From Rhodobacteraceae bacterium UBA6796 (GTDB lineage Bacteria; Pseudomonadota; Alphaproteobacteria; Rhodobacterales; Rhodobacteraceae), in the NCBI GenBank assembly GCA_002452815.1, contig DKFM01000005.1, positions 186,001 to 250,000 on the forward strand: a stretch of 64,000 bases of DNA, in the 5' to 3' direction. How positions within the stretch are numbered: position 1 is the stretch's first letter; each line of letters begins with the position of its first letter. The position numbers were made by a program, and so were the translations under genes. Under the pieces are notes generated by a model. The model searched no databases, was not told where the DNA came from, and saw nothing but the letters and a program-made list of their open reading frames with translations. This document shows positions 9,755-19,037 of the stretch, in pieces.

Positions 9755-12370
9755 TCAGATCGTCAGATGGGTGATCTGATCGTCGATGATCAGGCTCGCA
9801 CCATCATCCCCCAGCGTATAGACGCTGTAGCTCTTGCCGCCGATCACCTGTTCCTGCCCGGTATCCTGCGCCCCGATTGCGGTGATATGATCCGCGGCAT
9901 CGCCCTGAATGACCAGCGTCTTGTCGGGGCCGGTCAGGGCGGTGATCTGTTCTGCGGTGATCGTCAGATCGGCCTCGGCAAAGCTCAGGTCGATTGCGGC
10001 GAAGTCGAATTCGGCCAGCCCCGCACGCGTCAGATCGACCGAGACCGCACTGTTGTTGTCCACCACAAGCAGGGTCGAGGCCTCGTTCCCCGCGGCATCG
10101 GTATCGGTAACCACCAGATACGACCCGTTCGGCACACTGCTTGAAAAGTTATACAAATCCTCTTCGCCCAGCGAGATCGGCCCGCCCGAGGACAGCGCCA
10201 CCGAAGACACGTCCCCCGCGGCATTCACGCCATGGATCGCATAGGCGCCTTCGCCATCGGAATCGGTGTAGATCGCGCGCACGTTCTCGGTGTTGGTGGT
10301 CAGGGTGACGGCTTCGATTGCGGGCGCCTCTGGGGCAACCAGATCAACGTTGAAAGACAGCGAACTGTCATCGCCCAGCACCGCCACGTTGCCCGCATGA
10401 TCGGTTGCGGTAACCGTGTAATGCAGGGTGCCGCTGGCTCCGGCCAGATCTGCGGCAGTGAAATTCACCGACCAGATGCCATCGGCACCGACATGAACCG
10501 TCCGCATCGCGCCGGTTTCAAGCCGCACGACGATATCCGAATTCGGCTCGACCGTGCCCGAGATCGCGAACCCTGCCGCCGCCTCGCGGGCATTGACCAG
10601 ATCGTCACTGGTGACATTCGCCGTCTGGGTAAAGTCACGCACCATCGTGTCATACATCACCGCGCCCGAAACCGGGGTTTGCAGCATGTTGCCATAGGCA
10701 TCGACCGCGTTGACGGTGTAGGTCAGCATGCCTTCGCCGGTCGCGTAAGCGGCGGGGACCGTTGCGGTCCAGCTTGTGCCGGTGATCGTGCCGCTGATCG
10801 TGTGGCCATCCGCCAGCGTCACCGTCACCGATTGCGCGCCGGCCTCGACCGCGCCGCTCAGCACAATGCCCGCCGCGCCTTCGGCCGCGTTGACATAGGC
10901 GTCGTTCAGCACGGTCGTGTTCGTCGTAGTGCCCGCCGTCAGCGTGTTCAGCACCGTGTCATAGACAACCGAACCCGCCAGCGAGGCCGTGTTGCCGTTC
11001 GGATCTGTCGCCGAAACCGTGTAGCTAAGCACACCCTCGCCGCTCATGCCTCCGGTCGGGATCGCCGCGGACCAGTTCCCATCAACGACACTCGCCGTGA
11101 TCGTCTGCCCCGTGGCCAGCGTCACAACCACACTCGACCCCGCATCCACCGCACCGCCGATCGTCACACCCGCCGGGAGTTCCGCCGCGCTGACGACACC
11201 ATCGGCCCCGCCGGGCACGGCAGTCTGGGTCAGGGTGATGTCTGTATCGACAATCAGCGTATCGGTGATCGTGTTCGTATTGCCATGCACATCGGTGGCG
11301 GTGATCGTCATTGCCTCGGTGTAGCTGCCCGCAGGCAGTTCCGTGGTCGGGAAGGTCACGCTCCAGCTGCCGTCAGCGCCGGCAACAGTCGATTGTGTAT
11401 GCCCGGCCACCGTGACGATGATTGCCGCGCCCGCCTCGCTGGTGCCCGACACTGAAATCCCGCCCTGATATTCGGAATGGTTTTCAACGTCGCCCGTGCT
11501 GAGCGCACCGGCCATCACCGCGACATCGGGGGGCGTCATGTCGATCAGGAAATCGGGGCCGTCAAGCTCGGTCACGGTGCCATCGGGCGCGCTCACCGTC
11601 ACGCGCGAACTCAGGTCGCCATCCGAGGGGAAGCTGTCACCTTCAAAGCGGACACCCCAGGTGCCATCCTCGCCCACCGTGGTCTGCAGCGTCTGATCGC
11701 CCAGTTCCACGATAACGGTCGAACCTGCCTCGCCGGTGCCGGTCACCACCGCCGCCGGATCGGCGGTATGGGTCGTCAGCGTGCTGTCCGCATCCGGGTG
11801 ATCCACGGTCGGCACGATCTCATCGCGCCCGCCGCCCCCGCCGCCGCCCGAACTGCCCCCGATGACGGCCGCACCCGCCACCCCGGCCGCAACCAGCCCG
11901 CCCGATCCGATCCCGCCCAACAGCAGCGGCGCAAACGCCGCCATCCCGGTGGTATCCCCGACCACGGCAGGCGCAATCAAATCCTCGCCATCCAGGAAGG
12001 CCAGCGGATCGTTCATGCTCCATTTGCCGATCACCTCGGGCTGGCTGTATTGCGCGAAGATCACGCCATCGCCGCTCTCTTCCAAGGTCACCGCCGTGAT
12101 TTCGCCATCCGACGAGATGTACAGCCGGTTCTCTTCGCCCGGGATCGCGTCGTAATAGCCCGACAGCGTGATCGTACGCCCGTCGACCAGAACGATCTGC
12201 AGATCGTTCCCTTCGCGCATATATTTCAGAATGTTGGTTTTTCTCAGATTGAGAGAAATCTCATCGCCCGAACCGACTGCGATGTAATCACTCGCCCCCT
12301 CGCCGGAAACCACACCACGCGACACGCCGCCCATAACGTTACGGACGGCAAAGTCCACCGACTTTACCAT
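9755..12370 (-). CDS. Bap-like secreted adhesin with BapA prefix domain and Ig-like repeats
   Basis: Large surface adhesin (871 residues), probably for biofilm formation. The N-terminus (about 1-130, from MVKSVDFAVRNVMGG) matches the BapA prefix-like domain. A hydrophobic Gly/Ala stretch (about 150-172) and a Gly run follow, then about five Ig-like repeats of 90-95 residues with recurring GxWSVxF and YDT/VDT borders. The last 200 residues are a non-repetitive C-terminal secretion region. No RTX nonapeptides are seen. The first gene of an operon with its own type I exporter. ATG 12370 is preferred; an in-frame start 18 bases upstream is possible. BapA proper is much longer, so this is a compact member. 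Confidence 0.85.
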   Translation of the reverse strand: MVKSVDFAVRNVMGGVSRGVVSGEGASDYIAVGSGDEISLNLRKTNILKYMREGNDLQIVLVDGRTITLSGYYDAIPGEENRLYISSDGEITAVTLEESGDGVIFAQYSQPEVIGKWSMNDPLAFLDGEDLIAPAVVGDTTGMAAFAPLLLGGIGSGGLVAAGVAGAAVIGGSSGGGGGGGRDEIVPTVDHPDADSTLTTHTADPAAVVTGTGEAGSTVIVELGDQTLQTTVGEDGTWGVRFEGDSFPSDGDLSSRVTVSAPDGTVTELDGPDFLIDMTPPDVAVMAGALSTGDVENHSEYQGGISVSGTSEAGAAIIVTVAGHTQSTVAGADGSWSVTFPTTELPAGSYTEAMTITATDVHGNTNTITDTLIVDTDITLTQTAVPGGADGVVSAAELPAGVTIGGAVDAGSSVVVTLATGQTITASVVDGNWSAAIPTGGMSGEGVLSYTVSATDPNGNTASLAGSVVYDTVLNTLTAGTTTNTTVLNDAYVNAAEGAAGIVLSGAVEAGAQSVTVTLADGHTISGTITGTSWTATVPAAYATGEGMLTYTVNAVDAYGNMLQTPVSGAVMYDTMVRDFTQTANVTSDDLVNAREAAAGFAISGTVEPNSDIVVRLETGAMRTVHVGADGIWSVNFTAADLAGASGTLHYTVTATDHAGNVAVLGDDSSLSFNVDLVAPEAPAIEAVTLTTNTENVRAIYTDSDGEGAYAIHGVNAAGDVSSVALSSGGPISLGEEDLYNFSSSVPNGSYLVVTDTDAAGNEASTLLVVDNNSAVSVDLTRAGLAEFDFAAIDLSFAEADLTITAEQITALTGPDKTLVIQGDAADHITAIGAQDTGQEQVIGGKSYSVYTLGDDGASLIIDDQITHLTI

Positions 12371-12438
12371 GACACCACTCCGCCTCAAAAATACTCCGGC
12401 TCTTGCGGCCAGATTTCATACTGCGGGCATAGGGATAG

Positions 12439-12485
12439 TGGAAACGCCCATTCGTTTCCAGACGAATTATTGACCTCTGCGTCAA
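12439..12485. promoter_or_regulatory. two inverted repeats upstream of the adhesin operon
   Basis: Two palindromes lie 70-115 bp upstream of the adhesin start: TGGAAACG-N6-CGTTTCCA (12439-12460) and TTGAC-N6-GTCAA (12470-12485). Spacing and position suit transcription-factor operators. I do not recognise the cognate regulators. Confidence 0.4.
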
Positions 12486-12534
12486 TTTGACGGGCATGTC
12501 CCGCGACACGCGCCACGAAATCGGGACTTGTGGC

Positions 12535-12978
12535 CTATCTGCCCCAGATCGCCTGCGCCAGGAAATGCCGGTCGCCGGAATTGGCCAGCTGATCAAGCGC
12601 AGCCTCCGGCGTCATCCAGATCGCGCGATGCCCCGGTTCGCTTGGCGGGCCGCGGCGCAGGATCGGGCGCGCCAGATAAACCGTGCAGAGTTTCTCGGCC
12701 CAGCGGTCGTATTCGGGCATGTAGGTAAAGCGCCGATAGGTGCCGATCCGGCGCGGCGCGGCGATCGACCAGCCGGTTTCCTCGAAGACCTCGCGGTGCA
12801 GGGCATGCTGCGGGCTTTCGCCCGGGTCGATGCCACCGCCGGGCAGCTGAAACTCGGGGGTCGGGGCGGCCTGATGGGTGACCAGAACGGCACCGTCACG
12901 CAGCAGCACCGCATAGGCCCCCGCCCTGACACGATAGCGTTGCCCCGCCACCACGGGCTCTCCAAACCGACGGATCAT
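12535..12978 (-). CDS. Nudix hydrolase
   Basis: A 147-residue Nudix-fold pyrophosphohydrolase. The Nudix box runs from Gly48 through Glu54 to REVFEETGW (62-70), fitting Gx5Ex7REUxEExGU exactly. Substrate cannot be read from the sequence; the C-terminal EPGHRAIWMTPEAALDQL is typical of small housekeeping members. It is divergent from hslO across about 100 bp, and its 3' end faces the adhesin promoter region. Confidence 0.88.
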   Translation of the reverse strand: MIRRFGEPVVAGQRYRVRAGAYAVLLRDGAVLVTHQAAPTPEFQLPGGGIDPGESPQHALHREVFEETGWSIAAPRRIGTYRRFTYMPEYDRWAEKLCTVYLARPILRRGPPSEPGHRAIWMTPEAALDQLANSGDRHFLAQAIWGR

Positions 12979-13077
12979 GCCTGCACCTTGTGTTGCCTCT
13001 TGGGTCTGCGGTTGCCGCGCCTATATAGGCAGGGTATGCCAGCCGCCGGGCTGAACGCAAACCCTCAAGGAACCGAC

Positions 13078-14094
13078 ATGACCACGCTTTCGCAAATCGC
13101 CTGGGACGACACCGTCCTGCCGTTCCAGCTTGACCGCTCTGATGTGCGCGGTCGCGTCGCGCGGCTTGATGGCGTGCTCGAGAAGGTGCTGGAACAACAC
13201 GACTACCCGCCGATGGTCGAGGCGCTGGTGGCCGAGGTGGCGCTGCTGACCGCGCTGATCGGGCAGACGATCAAGCTGCGCTGGAAACTGTCGTTGCAGG
13301 TGCGCGGCACCGGGCCGATCCGCATTCTGGCAACCGATTACTATGGCCCGAGCGATGACGGCGCGCCCGCGCGTATCCGCGGCTGGGCCAGTTTCGATGC
13401 CGAACGGCTGGACCCGACGGCCGATCCGTTCAGCCAGATCGGCGAAGGCTATTTCGCGGTTCTGATCGACCAGGGCGAAGGCAACGTGCCCTATCAGGGC
13501 ATCACGCCGCTGGCGGGCGGATCACTGAGCGCCTGCGCGCAGACCTATTTCGCGCAATCCGAACAGCTGCCGACGCGCTTTGCCCTGTCTTACGGCCGAT
13601 CGACCGTGCCGGGCCAGGGCGAGCATTGGCGTGCCGGCGGCGTGATGGTGCAGATGATGCCGAAGGCATCGCCCTTCGCCGCCAAGGAAGGGTCTGGCGA
13701 AGGCGGGCTCTTGCAGCACACCGACATTCTGGATGGCGACGAGGATGAAAACTGGAACCGCGTGAACCTGTTGCTCGATACCGTCGAGGATCTGGAACTG
13801 ATCGGCCCGACCGTGCATCCCACCGATCTGCTGGTGCGACTGTTCCATGAAGAAGGCCCGCGTGTCTTTGATCCGCAGCGCATCGAGTTCGGCTGCACCT
13901 GCTCGGCGGATCGGGTGCGCGACAGTCTGGCGATCTATTCGGCCAAGGACATTCGTCACATGACCACCGAGGACGGGCGCGTCACCGCCGATTGCCAGTT
14001 CTGCGGCGCGCATTACGAATTCGACCCGGCCAGTCTGGGTTTCGAGGCCACGGTGAACCCCGACGGCACCCCGAAAGAGGCCGGCGATGCGTGA
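13078..14094 (+). CDS. hslO: Hsp33 redox-regulated chaperone
   Basis: Cytosolic holdase chaperone activated by oxidation of its zinc-binding cysteines. The 338-residue product carries the C-terminal redox switch C273-T-C275 and C306-Q-F-C309, the CxC...CxxC pattern of Hsp33. The N-terminal fold shows GTGPIRILATDYYG and the characteristic GEGYFAVLIDQGEG. ATG 13078 follows an AAGGAA site; a further ATG 42 bases upstream in frame is less likely. It overlaps the next Nudix gene by 8 bp, starting a compact hslO-nudix-cca run. Confidence 0.93.
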   Translation: MTTLSQIAWDDTVLPFQLDRSDVRGRVARLDGVLEKVLEQHDYPPMVEALVAEVALLTALIGQTIKLRWKLSLQVRGTGPIRILATDYYGPSDDGAPARIRGWASFDAERLDPTADPFSQIGEGYFAVLIDQGEGNVPYQGITPLAGGSLSACAQTYFAQSEQLPTRFALSYGRSTVPGQGEHWRAGGVMVQMMPKASPFAAKEGSGEGGLLQHTDILDGDEDENWNRVNLLLDTVEDLELIGPTVHPTDLLVRLFHEEGPRVFDPQRIEFGCTCSADRVRDSLAIYSAKDIRHMTTEDGRVTADCQFCGAHYEFDPASLGFEATVNPDGTPKEAGDA

Positions 14095-14683
14095 TCCGCT
14101 CTCCCCGGTTCTGGCCGCGCTGGCCCGTCCGGGGCGGCCTTCATCGGATTACGACCTGAACCCCGAAATTGCGCTGCCGCCGGGGCGCAAGCTGCGCCCC
14201 GCGGGCGTTCTGGTGGCCTTCGAGGCCACGGCCAGCGGCGTGCAACTGTATCTGACCAAGCGCAGCTCGCATCTGCGCCACCATCCCGGGCAGATCGCCT
14301 TTCCCGGCGGCAAGGTCGACCCCGAAGATGACGGGCCCGTAGCCGCCGCCCTGCGCGAGGCGCATGAGGAAATCGGCCTCGATCCCGCCAATGTCGAGGT
14401 TCTGGGCACGCTCGATCCGCATGAAACCGTCACAGGCTTTCTGGTGACCCCTGTTCTGGCGCGCATTCATACCGCTTTCGCCCCGCGCCCCGAGGCAGGC
14501 GAGGTCGACGAGATCTTCACCGTCCCGCTGGCCCATATCGCCGCCCCAACCAATTTTCGCGTCGAACGGCGGCGCTGGCGCGGCACTTGGCGCAGCTATT
14601 ACGTCGCCCCCTTCGGGCCCTATTACATCTGGGGCGCCACCGCCCGGATGCTGCGCACACTCAGTGACCGGATGGCGCCATGA
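14087..14683 (+). CDS. CoA pyrophosphatase-type Nudix hydrolase (NudL/YeaB-like)
   Basis: Probably cleaves CoA derivatives to 3',5'-ADP and phosphopantetheine. The CoA-class signature HHPGQIAFPGG (65-75) precedes the Nudix box REAHEEIGL (90-98). The 198-residue length fits. It overlaps hslO upstream by 8 bp and the CCA nucleotidyltransferase downstream by 4 bp, so all three are likely co-transcribed. Confidence 0.88.
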   Translation: MRDPLSPVLAALARPGRPSSDYDLNPEIALPPGRKLRPAGVLVAFEATASGVQLYLTKRSSHLRHHPGQIAFPGGKVDPEDDGPVAAALREAHEEIGLDPANVEVLGTLDPHETVTGFLVTPVLARIHTAFAPRPEAGEVDEIFTVPLAHIAAPTNFRVERRRWRGTWRSYYVAPFGPYYIWGATARMLRTLSDRMAP

Positions 14684-15825
14684 AACTGTCAGGTGACTGG
14701 ATCGAGGCGGCGCATGTGCAGCGCGTGCTGGAAATGCTGCGCGCGGGCGGGCATCAGGCGCTGCTGGTCGGGGGCTGCGTGCGCAACGCCGCACTGGGAC
14801 AGCCGGTCACCGACATCGACATCGCCACAGACGCCTTGCCCGCGCGGGTGACGGAACTGGCGCAGGCTGCCGGGCTGAAACCCGTGCCAACGGGGATCGA
14901 GCATGGCACGGTGACGGTGGTCGCCGATCATATCCCGCATGAAATCACCACCTTTCGGCGCGATGTCGAAACCCACGGGCGGCATGCCACCGTGGCCTTC
15001 TCGACCCGGATCGAGGATGACGCCGCGCGGCGCGATTTCACGATGAATGCGCTCTATGCCCGCGCCGATGGCACGATCATTGATCCGCTGGGCGAGGGCC
15101 TGCCCGACCTGGCGGCGCGCCATCTGCGTTTCGTCGGCACGCCCGAGGCGCGGATTCGCGAAGATTACCTGCGCATACTGCGGTTTTTCCGGTTCACCGC
15201 CTGGTATGGGGCGCCTGATCTTGGGCTTGATCCTGACGGGCTGGCGGCCTGCGCGGCCAATGCGCGCGGGATCGAGGCGCTGTCACGCGAACGGGTCGGC
15301 GCCGAGATGAAGAAACTGCTCGCCGCGCCCGATCCCGCCCCCGCGCTGGCCGCCATGCAGGCCTGCGGCGTGCTGGCCCATGTGCTGCCCGGCGCTGACG
15401 CGCGCGCGATCGCGCCGCTGGTGCATCTGGAACTGGGCCACAGGCCCGATCCGCTGCGCCGTCTGGCCGCGCTTGGCGGGCAGGATGTGGCCGAGCGGCT
15501 GCGCCTGTCGAAGGCCGAGGCCAAGCGGCTGGACCGGCTGCACGCAGCGCTGGCCGATCCCGCGCCAGATGCCGTTCTGGGCTATCGTTTCGGGACCCGG
15601 GATGCCACGGATGCGGTGCTGGTGCGTGCGGCGCTTATGGGCCAGGAAATTCCGGCAGCAAGCCGGGAAAGCGTGGAGTTCGGCGCCGCGCAACAGTTTC
15701 CGGTAACCGCCCGCGACCTGATGCCAACGCTTGCGGGGGCCGAACTTGGGCAGCATCTGCGCCTGCTGGAAGATCGCTGGATCGCCTCGGGCTTCTCGCT
15801 CTCGCGCGACGAACTGCTGGGCTGA
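14680..15825 (+). CDS. CCA tRNA nucleotidyltransferase family protein
   Basis: Class II nucleotidyltransferase that adds or repairs the tRNA 3' CCA. Visible are LLVGGCVRNAALG (28-40), the catalytic carboxylates DID (45-47) and RRDFTMNALY in the neck region, followed by RIREDYLRILRFFRF. At 381 residues it is the compact alphaproteobacterial form without an HD domain. Poly(A) polymerase is the alternative in this superfamily but the short C-terminus fits CCA addition better. The start overlaps the upstream Nudix stop. Confidence 0.9.
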   Translation: MKLSGDWIEAAHVQRVLEMLRAGGHQALLVGGCVRNAALGQPVTDIDIATDALPARVTELAQAAGLKPVPTGIEHGTVTVVADHIPHEITTFRRDVETHGRHATVAFSTRIEDDAARRDFTMNALYARADGTIIDPLGEGLPDLAARHLRFVGTPEARIREDYLRILRFFRFTAWYGAPDLGLDPDGLAACAANARGIEALSRERVGAEMKKLLAAPDPAPALAAMQACGVLAHVLPGADARAIAPLVHLELGHRPDPLRRLAALGGQDVAERLRLSKAEAKRLDRLHAALADPAPDAVLGYRFGTRDATDAVLVRAALMGQEIPAASRESVEFGAAQQFPVTARDLMPTLAGAELGQHLRLLEDRWIASGFSLSRDELLG

Positions 15826-15877
15826 CCCTTTCCCTTTCGGACCCGCGCCCCTATCTTCGCAGGGAAAGCGAGTTTCG

Positions 15878-17710
15878 ATGATTGATGCCTTCCGCCCCGC
15901 CGAGGGGCCGCCGCCGCAACGTCTGGGTGCATTCTTCCGCTGGTGCCTGAGTGGCGCCTGGCCTGCGATCTGGCTGGCGGGGCTGCTGGCCGCCGCCGCG
16001 GGTACGATGGAGGTGGTTTCGGCCTGGCTGCTGGGGCGGGTGATCGACGCCGCCGTCAGCACCCCGCCCGCGACGCTGCTGGCCGATAACTGGGTGCTGC
16101 TGCTGGCCTTTCCGGTGTTCTATCTGGTGCTGCGCCCGCTGGCCTTCGGCGCCTCGACCTGGGCGTCGAACCTGATGATCGCACCCAATGTCCTGCCGCT
16201 GGTGCTGTCGCGGCTGCATCGCTGGACGATGGGCCAGTCGGTGACGTTTTTCGACAATGATTTCGCCGGTCGCATCGCGCAAAAACAGATGCAGACCGCG
16301 CGTGCCGTGACCGATGTCGTCAGCGAGGTGATCGGGACCGTCTTCTTCGCGCTGGCCTCGATCATCGGCTCGGTCGTTCTGCTGGTCGGCATCGACGCCT
16401 GGGGCGCGCTGGCGCTGGCGGTGTGGCTGGTGGCCTATGTCTGGCTGATCCGCAGCTTCCTGCCGCGCGTGCGCGCTAAATCGAAGGATCGTGCTGCGGC
16501 GCGGGCGATGGTGACGGGCCAGGTGGTCGACACGATCACCAATATCAAGACCGTGAAACTGTTTGCCCATGCCGCACACGAAGACCAGGCCGCCCTTGGC
16601 TCGATGGAGGTCTTCCGCGACCGCGCCCGCGATTTCGGCGTGACCTCGATGTGGTATCGGCTGGCGCAGATGACGTTTTCGGGCCTGCTGCCGATCCTGC
16701 TGGTGGGGGGCGCGATCCTGATGTGGCAGCGCGGGCAGGCCAGCGCGGGCGACATTGCCGCCGCCGGGGCCGTCGCGATGCGGATCGCGCAGATGTCGGG
16801 CTGGGTGTCGCAATCGCTGATGGGGCTTTGGGGCAATATCGGCGAGGTCGAGGACGGCATGCGCACGCTGACCCCGCCGCATACGCTGACCGATGCGCCC
16901 GATGCACAGACGATCGGGCGGGCACAGGGCGCGCTGGCCTTCGATCATGTCTCGTTTGCCTATGGCCGCAAGGCAGGCGGGGTCGAGGATATCACCCTGA
17001 ACATCGCCCCGGGCGAAAAGATCGGCATCGTCGGCGCCTCGGGGGCGGGGAAATCCACGCTCGTGGCGCTGATCTTGCGGCTATACGACCCGGAAACCGG
17101 GCGCGTGCTGCTGGACGGGCGCGACCTGCGCGGGCTGACGCAGGAATCCCTGCGCCGCCAGATCGCGATGGTCACGCAGGAAACCGCGATGTTCAACCGA
17201 TCAGCCCGCGAAAACATCCTGTATGGCCGCCCCGACGCCACCGAGGCCGAGATGATCGCCGCCGCCCGCGCCGCCGAGGCGCATGACTTCATCACCGGGC
17301 TGACCGACCACACCGGCAAGCGCGGCTATGACGCGGCGCTTGGGGAACGCGGCGTGAAGCTGTCGGGCGGGCAGCGGCAGCGGATCGCGCTGGCGCGGGC
17401 GTTCCTGAAAGACGCACCGATCCTGGTGCTGGACGAGGCGACCTCGGCGCTGGACAGCGAGGTCGAGGCGGCAATCCAGCAGGCGCTGACCCGCGTGATG
17501 GCAGGCAAGACAGTTTTGGCCATCGCGCACCGGCTGTCCACCATCGCGCAGATGGACCGGATCGTGGTGATGGATCAGGGCCGTATCGTGGAACAGGGCA
17601 GTCACGCCGAACTGCTGGCGGCAGGCGGGCTTTATGCCCGGTATTGGAGCCGCCAGTCCGGCGGTTTCATCGGCGCCGACGACGATCCCGCGTCGCAGGC
17701 CGCGCAATAG
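15878..17710 (+). CDS. ABC transporter, fused permease and ATPase (MsbA/exporter type)
   Basis: Half-size homodimeric exporter (610 residues). The six-helix membrane domain spans about 25-330. The ATPase has Walker A GASGAGKST (386-394), signature LSGGQRQR (495-502) and Walker B ILVLDEATSALD (515-526), followed by the AHRLST H-loop. Substrate is unknown; related alphaproteobacterial proteins are annotated as multidrug or lipid exporters. ATG 15878 starts 52 bp after the cca stop. The annotation rests on domain architecture only. Confidence 0.9.
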   Translation: MIDAFRPAEGPPPQRLGAFFRWCLSGAWPAIWLAGLLAAAAGTMEVVSAWLLGRVIDAAVSTPPATLLADNWVLLLAFPVFYLVLRPLAFGASTWASNLMIAPNVLPLVLSRLHRWTMGQSVTFFDNDFAGRIAQKQMQTARAVTDVVSEVIGTVFFALASIIGSVVLLVGIDAWGALALAVWLVAYVWLIRSFLPRVRAKSKDRAAARAMVTGQVVDTITNIKTVKLFAHAAHEDQAALGSMEVFRDRARDFGVTSMWYRLAQMTFSGLLPILLVGGAILMWQRGQASAGDIAAAGAVAMRIAQMSGWVSQSLMGLWGNIGEVEDGMRTLTPPHTLTDAPDAQTIGRAQGALAFDHVSFAYGRKAGGVEDITLNIAPGEKIGIVGASGAGKSTLVALILRLYDPETGRVLLDGRDLRGLTQESLRRQIAMVTQETAMFNRSARENILYGRPDATEAEMIAAARAAEAHDFITGLTDHTGKRGYDAALGERGVKLSGGQRQRIALARAFLKDAPILVLDEATSALDSEVEAAIQQALTRVMAGKTVLAIAHRLSTIAQMDRIVVMDQGRIVEQGSHAELLAAGGLYARYWSRQSGGFIGADDDPASQAAQ

Positions 17711-17762
17711 CGCTTGGCGCACGCCCCCTGCCCCTGTTAAGGGGCGGCAAAAGGGGAAGACC

Positions 17763-18995
17763 ATGGATCAGACCGAACTGACGATCGAACGTTTGTCGCT
17801 GCATGCCGATGGCGTGGCGCATGGGCCTGCGGGCACCGTGCATGTGGCCATGGCCCTGCCCGGCGAGGTGGTCAGCGGTGACATCGTCGAGGGCCGCATC
17901 GCCGTGCCCCGGATCGTCACCCCCTCGGATCGGCGCGTCAAGGCGCCCTGCCCGCATTACCGCGCCTGCGGTGGCTGTGTGTTGCAGCACGCCTCGGACG
18001 ACTTCGTGGCCGGCTGGAAGGCCAGCGTGGTGGAAACCGCCCTGGCCACCCGCGGCATCGCGGCCAGCGTCAGCCGGGTCGAAACCTCACCGCTGCACTC
18101 GCGCCGCCGCGCGACACTGGCCGGACGGCGCACCAAGAAGGGCACGCTGGTGGGGTTTCACGCCCGCGCCTCGGATACGCTGGTCGAGGTGCCCGACTGC
18201 CTGATCCTGCGCCCCGAACTGCTGGCCGCCCTGCCCGCGCTGCATGAGGCGACGGCCCTGGGCGGCTCGCGCAAGGGCGAGATCGCCTTTGCCCTGACCC
18301 TTTCGGAAGCCGGGATCGAGATGGCCGCGAAAGGCGGCAAGGAGATAGAGCCCGCGCTGTTCACCCAACTCGCCGATCTGGCGCGGCGGCACGATCTGGC
18401 ACGACTGAGCTGGAACGACGAGACCGTCGCCGCCCGCCGCCCCGCGCAGCAAAGTTTCGGCACAGCCAAAGTCACACCGCCGCCCGGCGCCTTTCTGCAG
18501 GCCACCGCCAGCGGCGAGGCGGCGCTGGTCGATTTCGTGCGCGCGGCAGTGGGCAAATCGGCGCGGGTGGCCGATCTGTTCGCCGGATGTGGCACCTTCG
18601 CGCTGCCCCTGGCCGCGAATGCCGAGGTCCATGCCGTCGAGGGGGACGCCGCGATGCTGACCGCGCTGGACCGGGGCTGGCGCGAGGCGCAGGGCCTGAA
18701 GCGCGTGACCCATGAGGCGCGCGATCTGTTCCGCCGCCCGCTGCTGCCCGACGAACTCGATCGCCATAACGCAATCGTGATCGACCCTCCGCGCGCCGGG
18801 GCCGAAGCGCAGGTGCGCGAGATCTGCGCCTCGAAAACCCGCACGCTGGCCTATGTTTCGTGCAATCCGGTCACATTCGCCCGCGATGCCCAACTGCTGA
18901 TCGCCGCGGGCTTCGCGTTGCGCGATCTGATCGTGGTCGATCAGTTCCGCTGGTCGGCCCATGTCGAGCTTGCAGCCCGGTTCACGCGCGGCTAG
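17763..18995 (+). CDS. RlmD/RumA-like rRNA (uracil-5-)-methyltransferase
   Basis: SAM-dependent m5U methyltransferase, probably on 23S rRNA. Iron-sulfur ligands are visible as C63, C69, C72 (CPHYRACGGC) and C146. The SAM-binding segment is VADLFAGCGTFALPLA, and the nucleophilic cysteine is C367 in YVSCNPVTFARD, as in RumA. The N-terminus (LSLHADGVAHGP...GEVVSGDIV) is a TRAM-like domain. GGGGAAGACC precedes ATG 17763, and an upstream in-frame extension lacks similarity. RlmD versus TrmA cannot be fully decided, but the four cysteines favour RlmD. Confidence 0.88.
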   Translation: MDQTELTIERLSLHADGVAHGPAGTVHVAMALPGEVVSGDIVEGRIAVPRIVTPSDRRVKAPCPHYRACGGCVLQHASDDFVAGWKASVVETALATRGIAASVSRVETSPLHSRRRATLAGRRTKKGTLVGFHARASDTLVEVPDCLILRPELLAALPALHEATALGGSRKGEIAFALTLSEAGIEMAAKGGKEIEPALFTQLADLARRHDLARLSWNDETVAARRPAQQSFGTAKVTPPPGAFLQATASGEAALVDFVRAAVGKSARVADLFAGCGTFALPLAANAEVHAVEGDAAMLTALDRGWREAQGLKRVTHEARDLFRRPLLPDELDRHNAIVIDPPRAGAEAQVREICASKTRTLAYVSCNPVTFARDAQLLIAAGFALRDLIVVDQFRWSAHVELAARFTRG

Positions 18996-19037
18996 CAGCC
19001 TAGGAAAACCGATCGCTTCACGCTAGAGTGCATAAAA

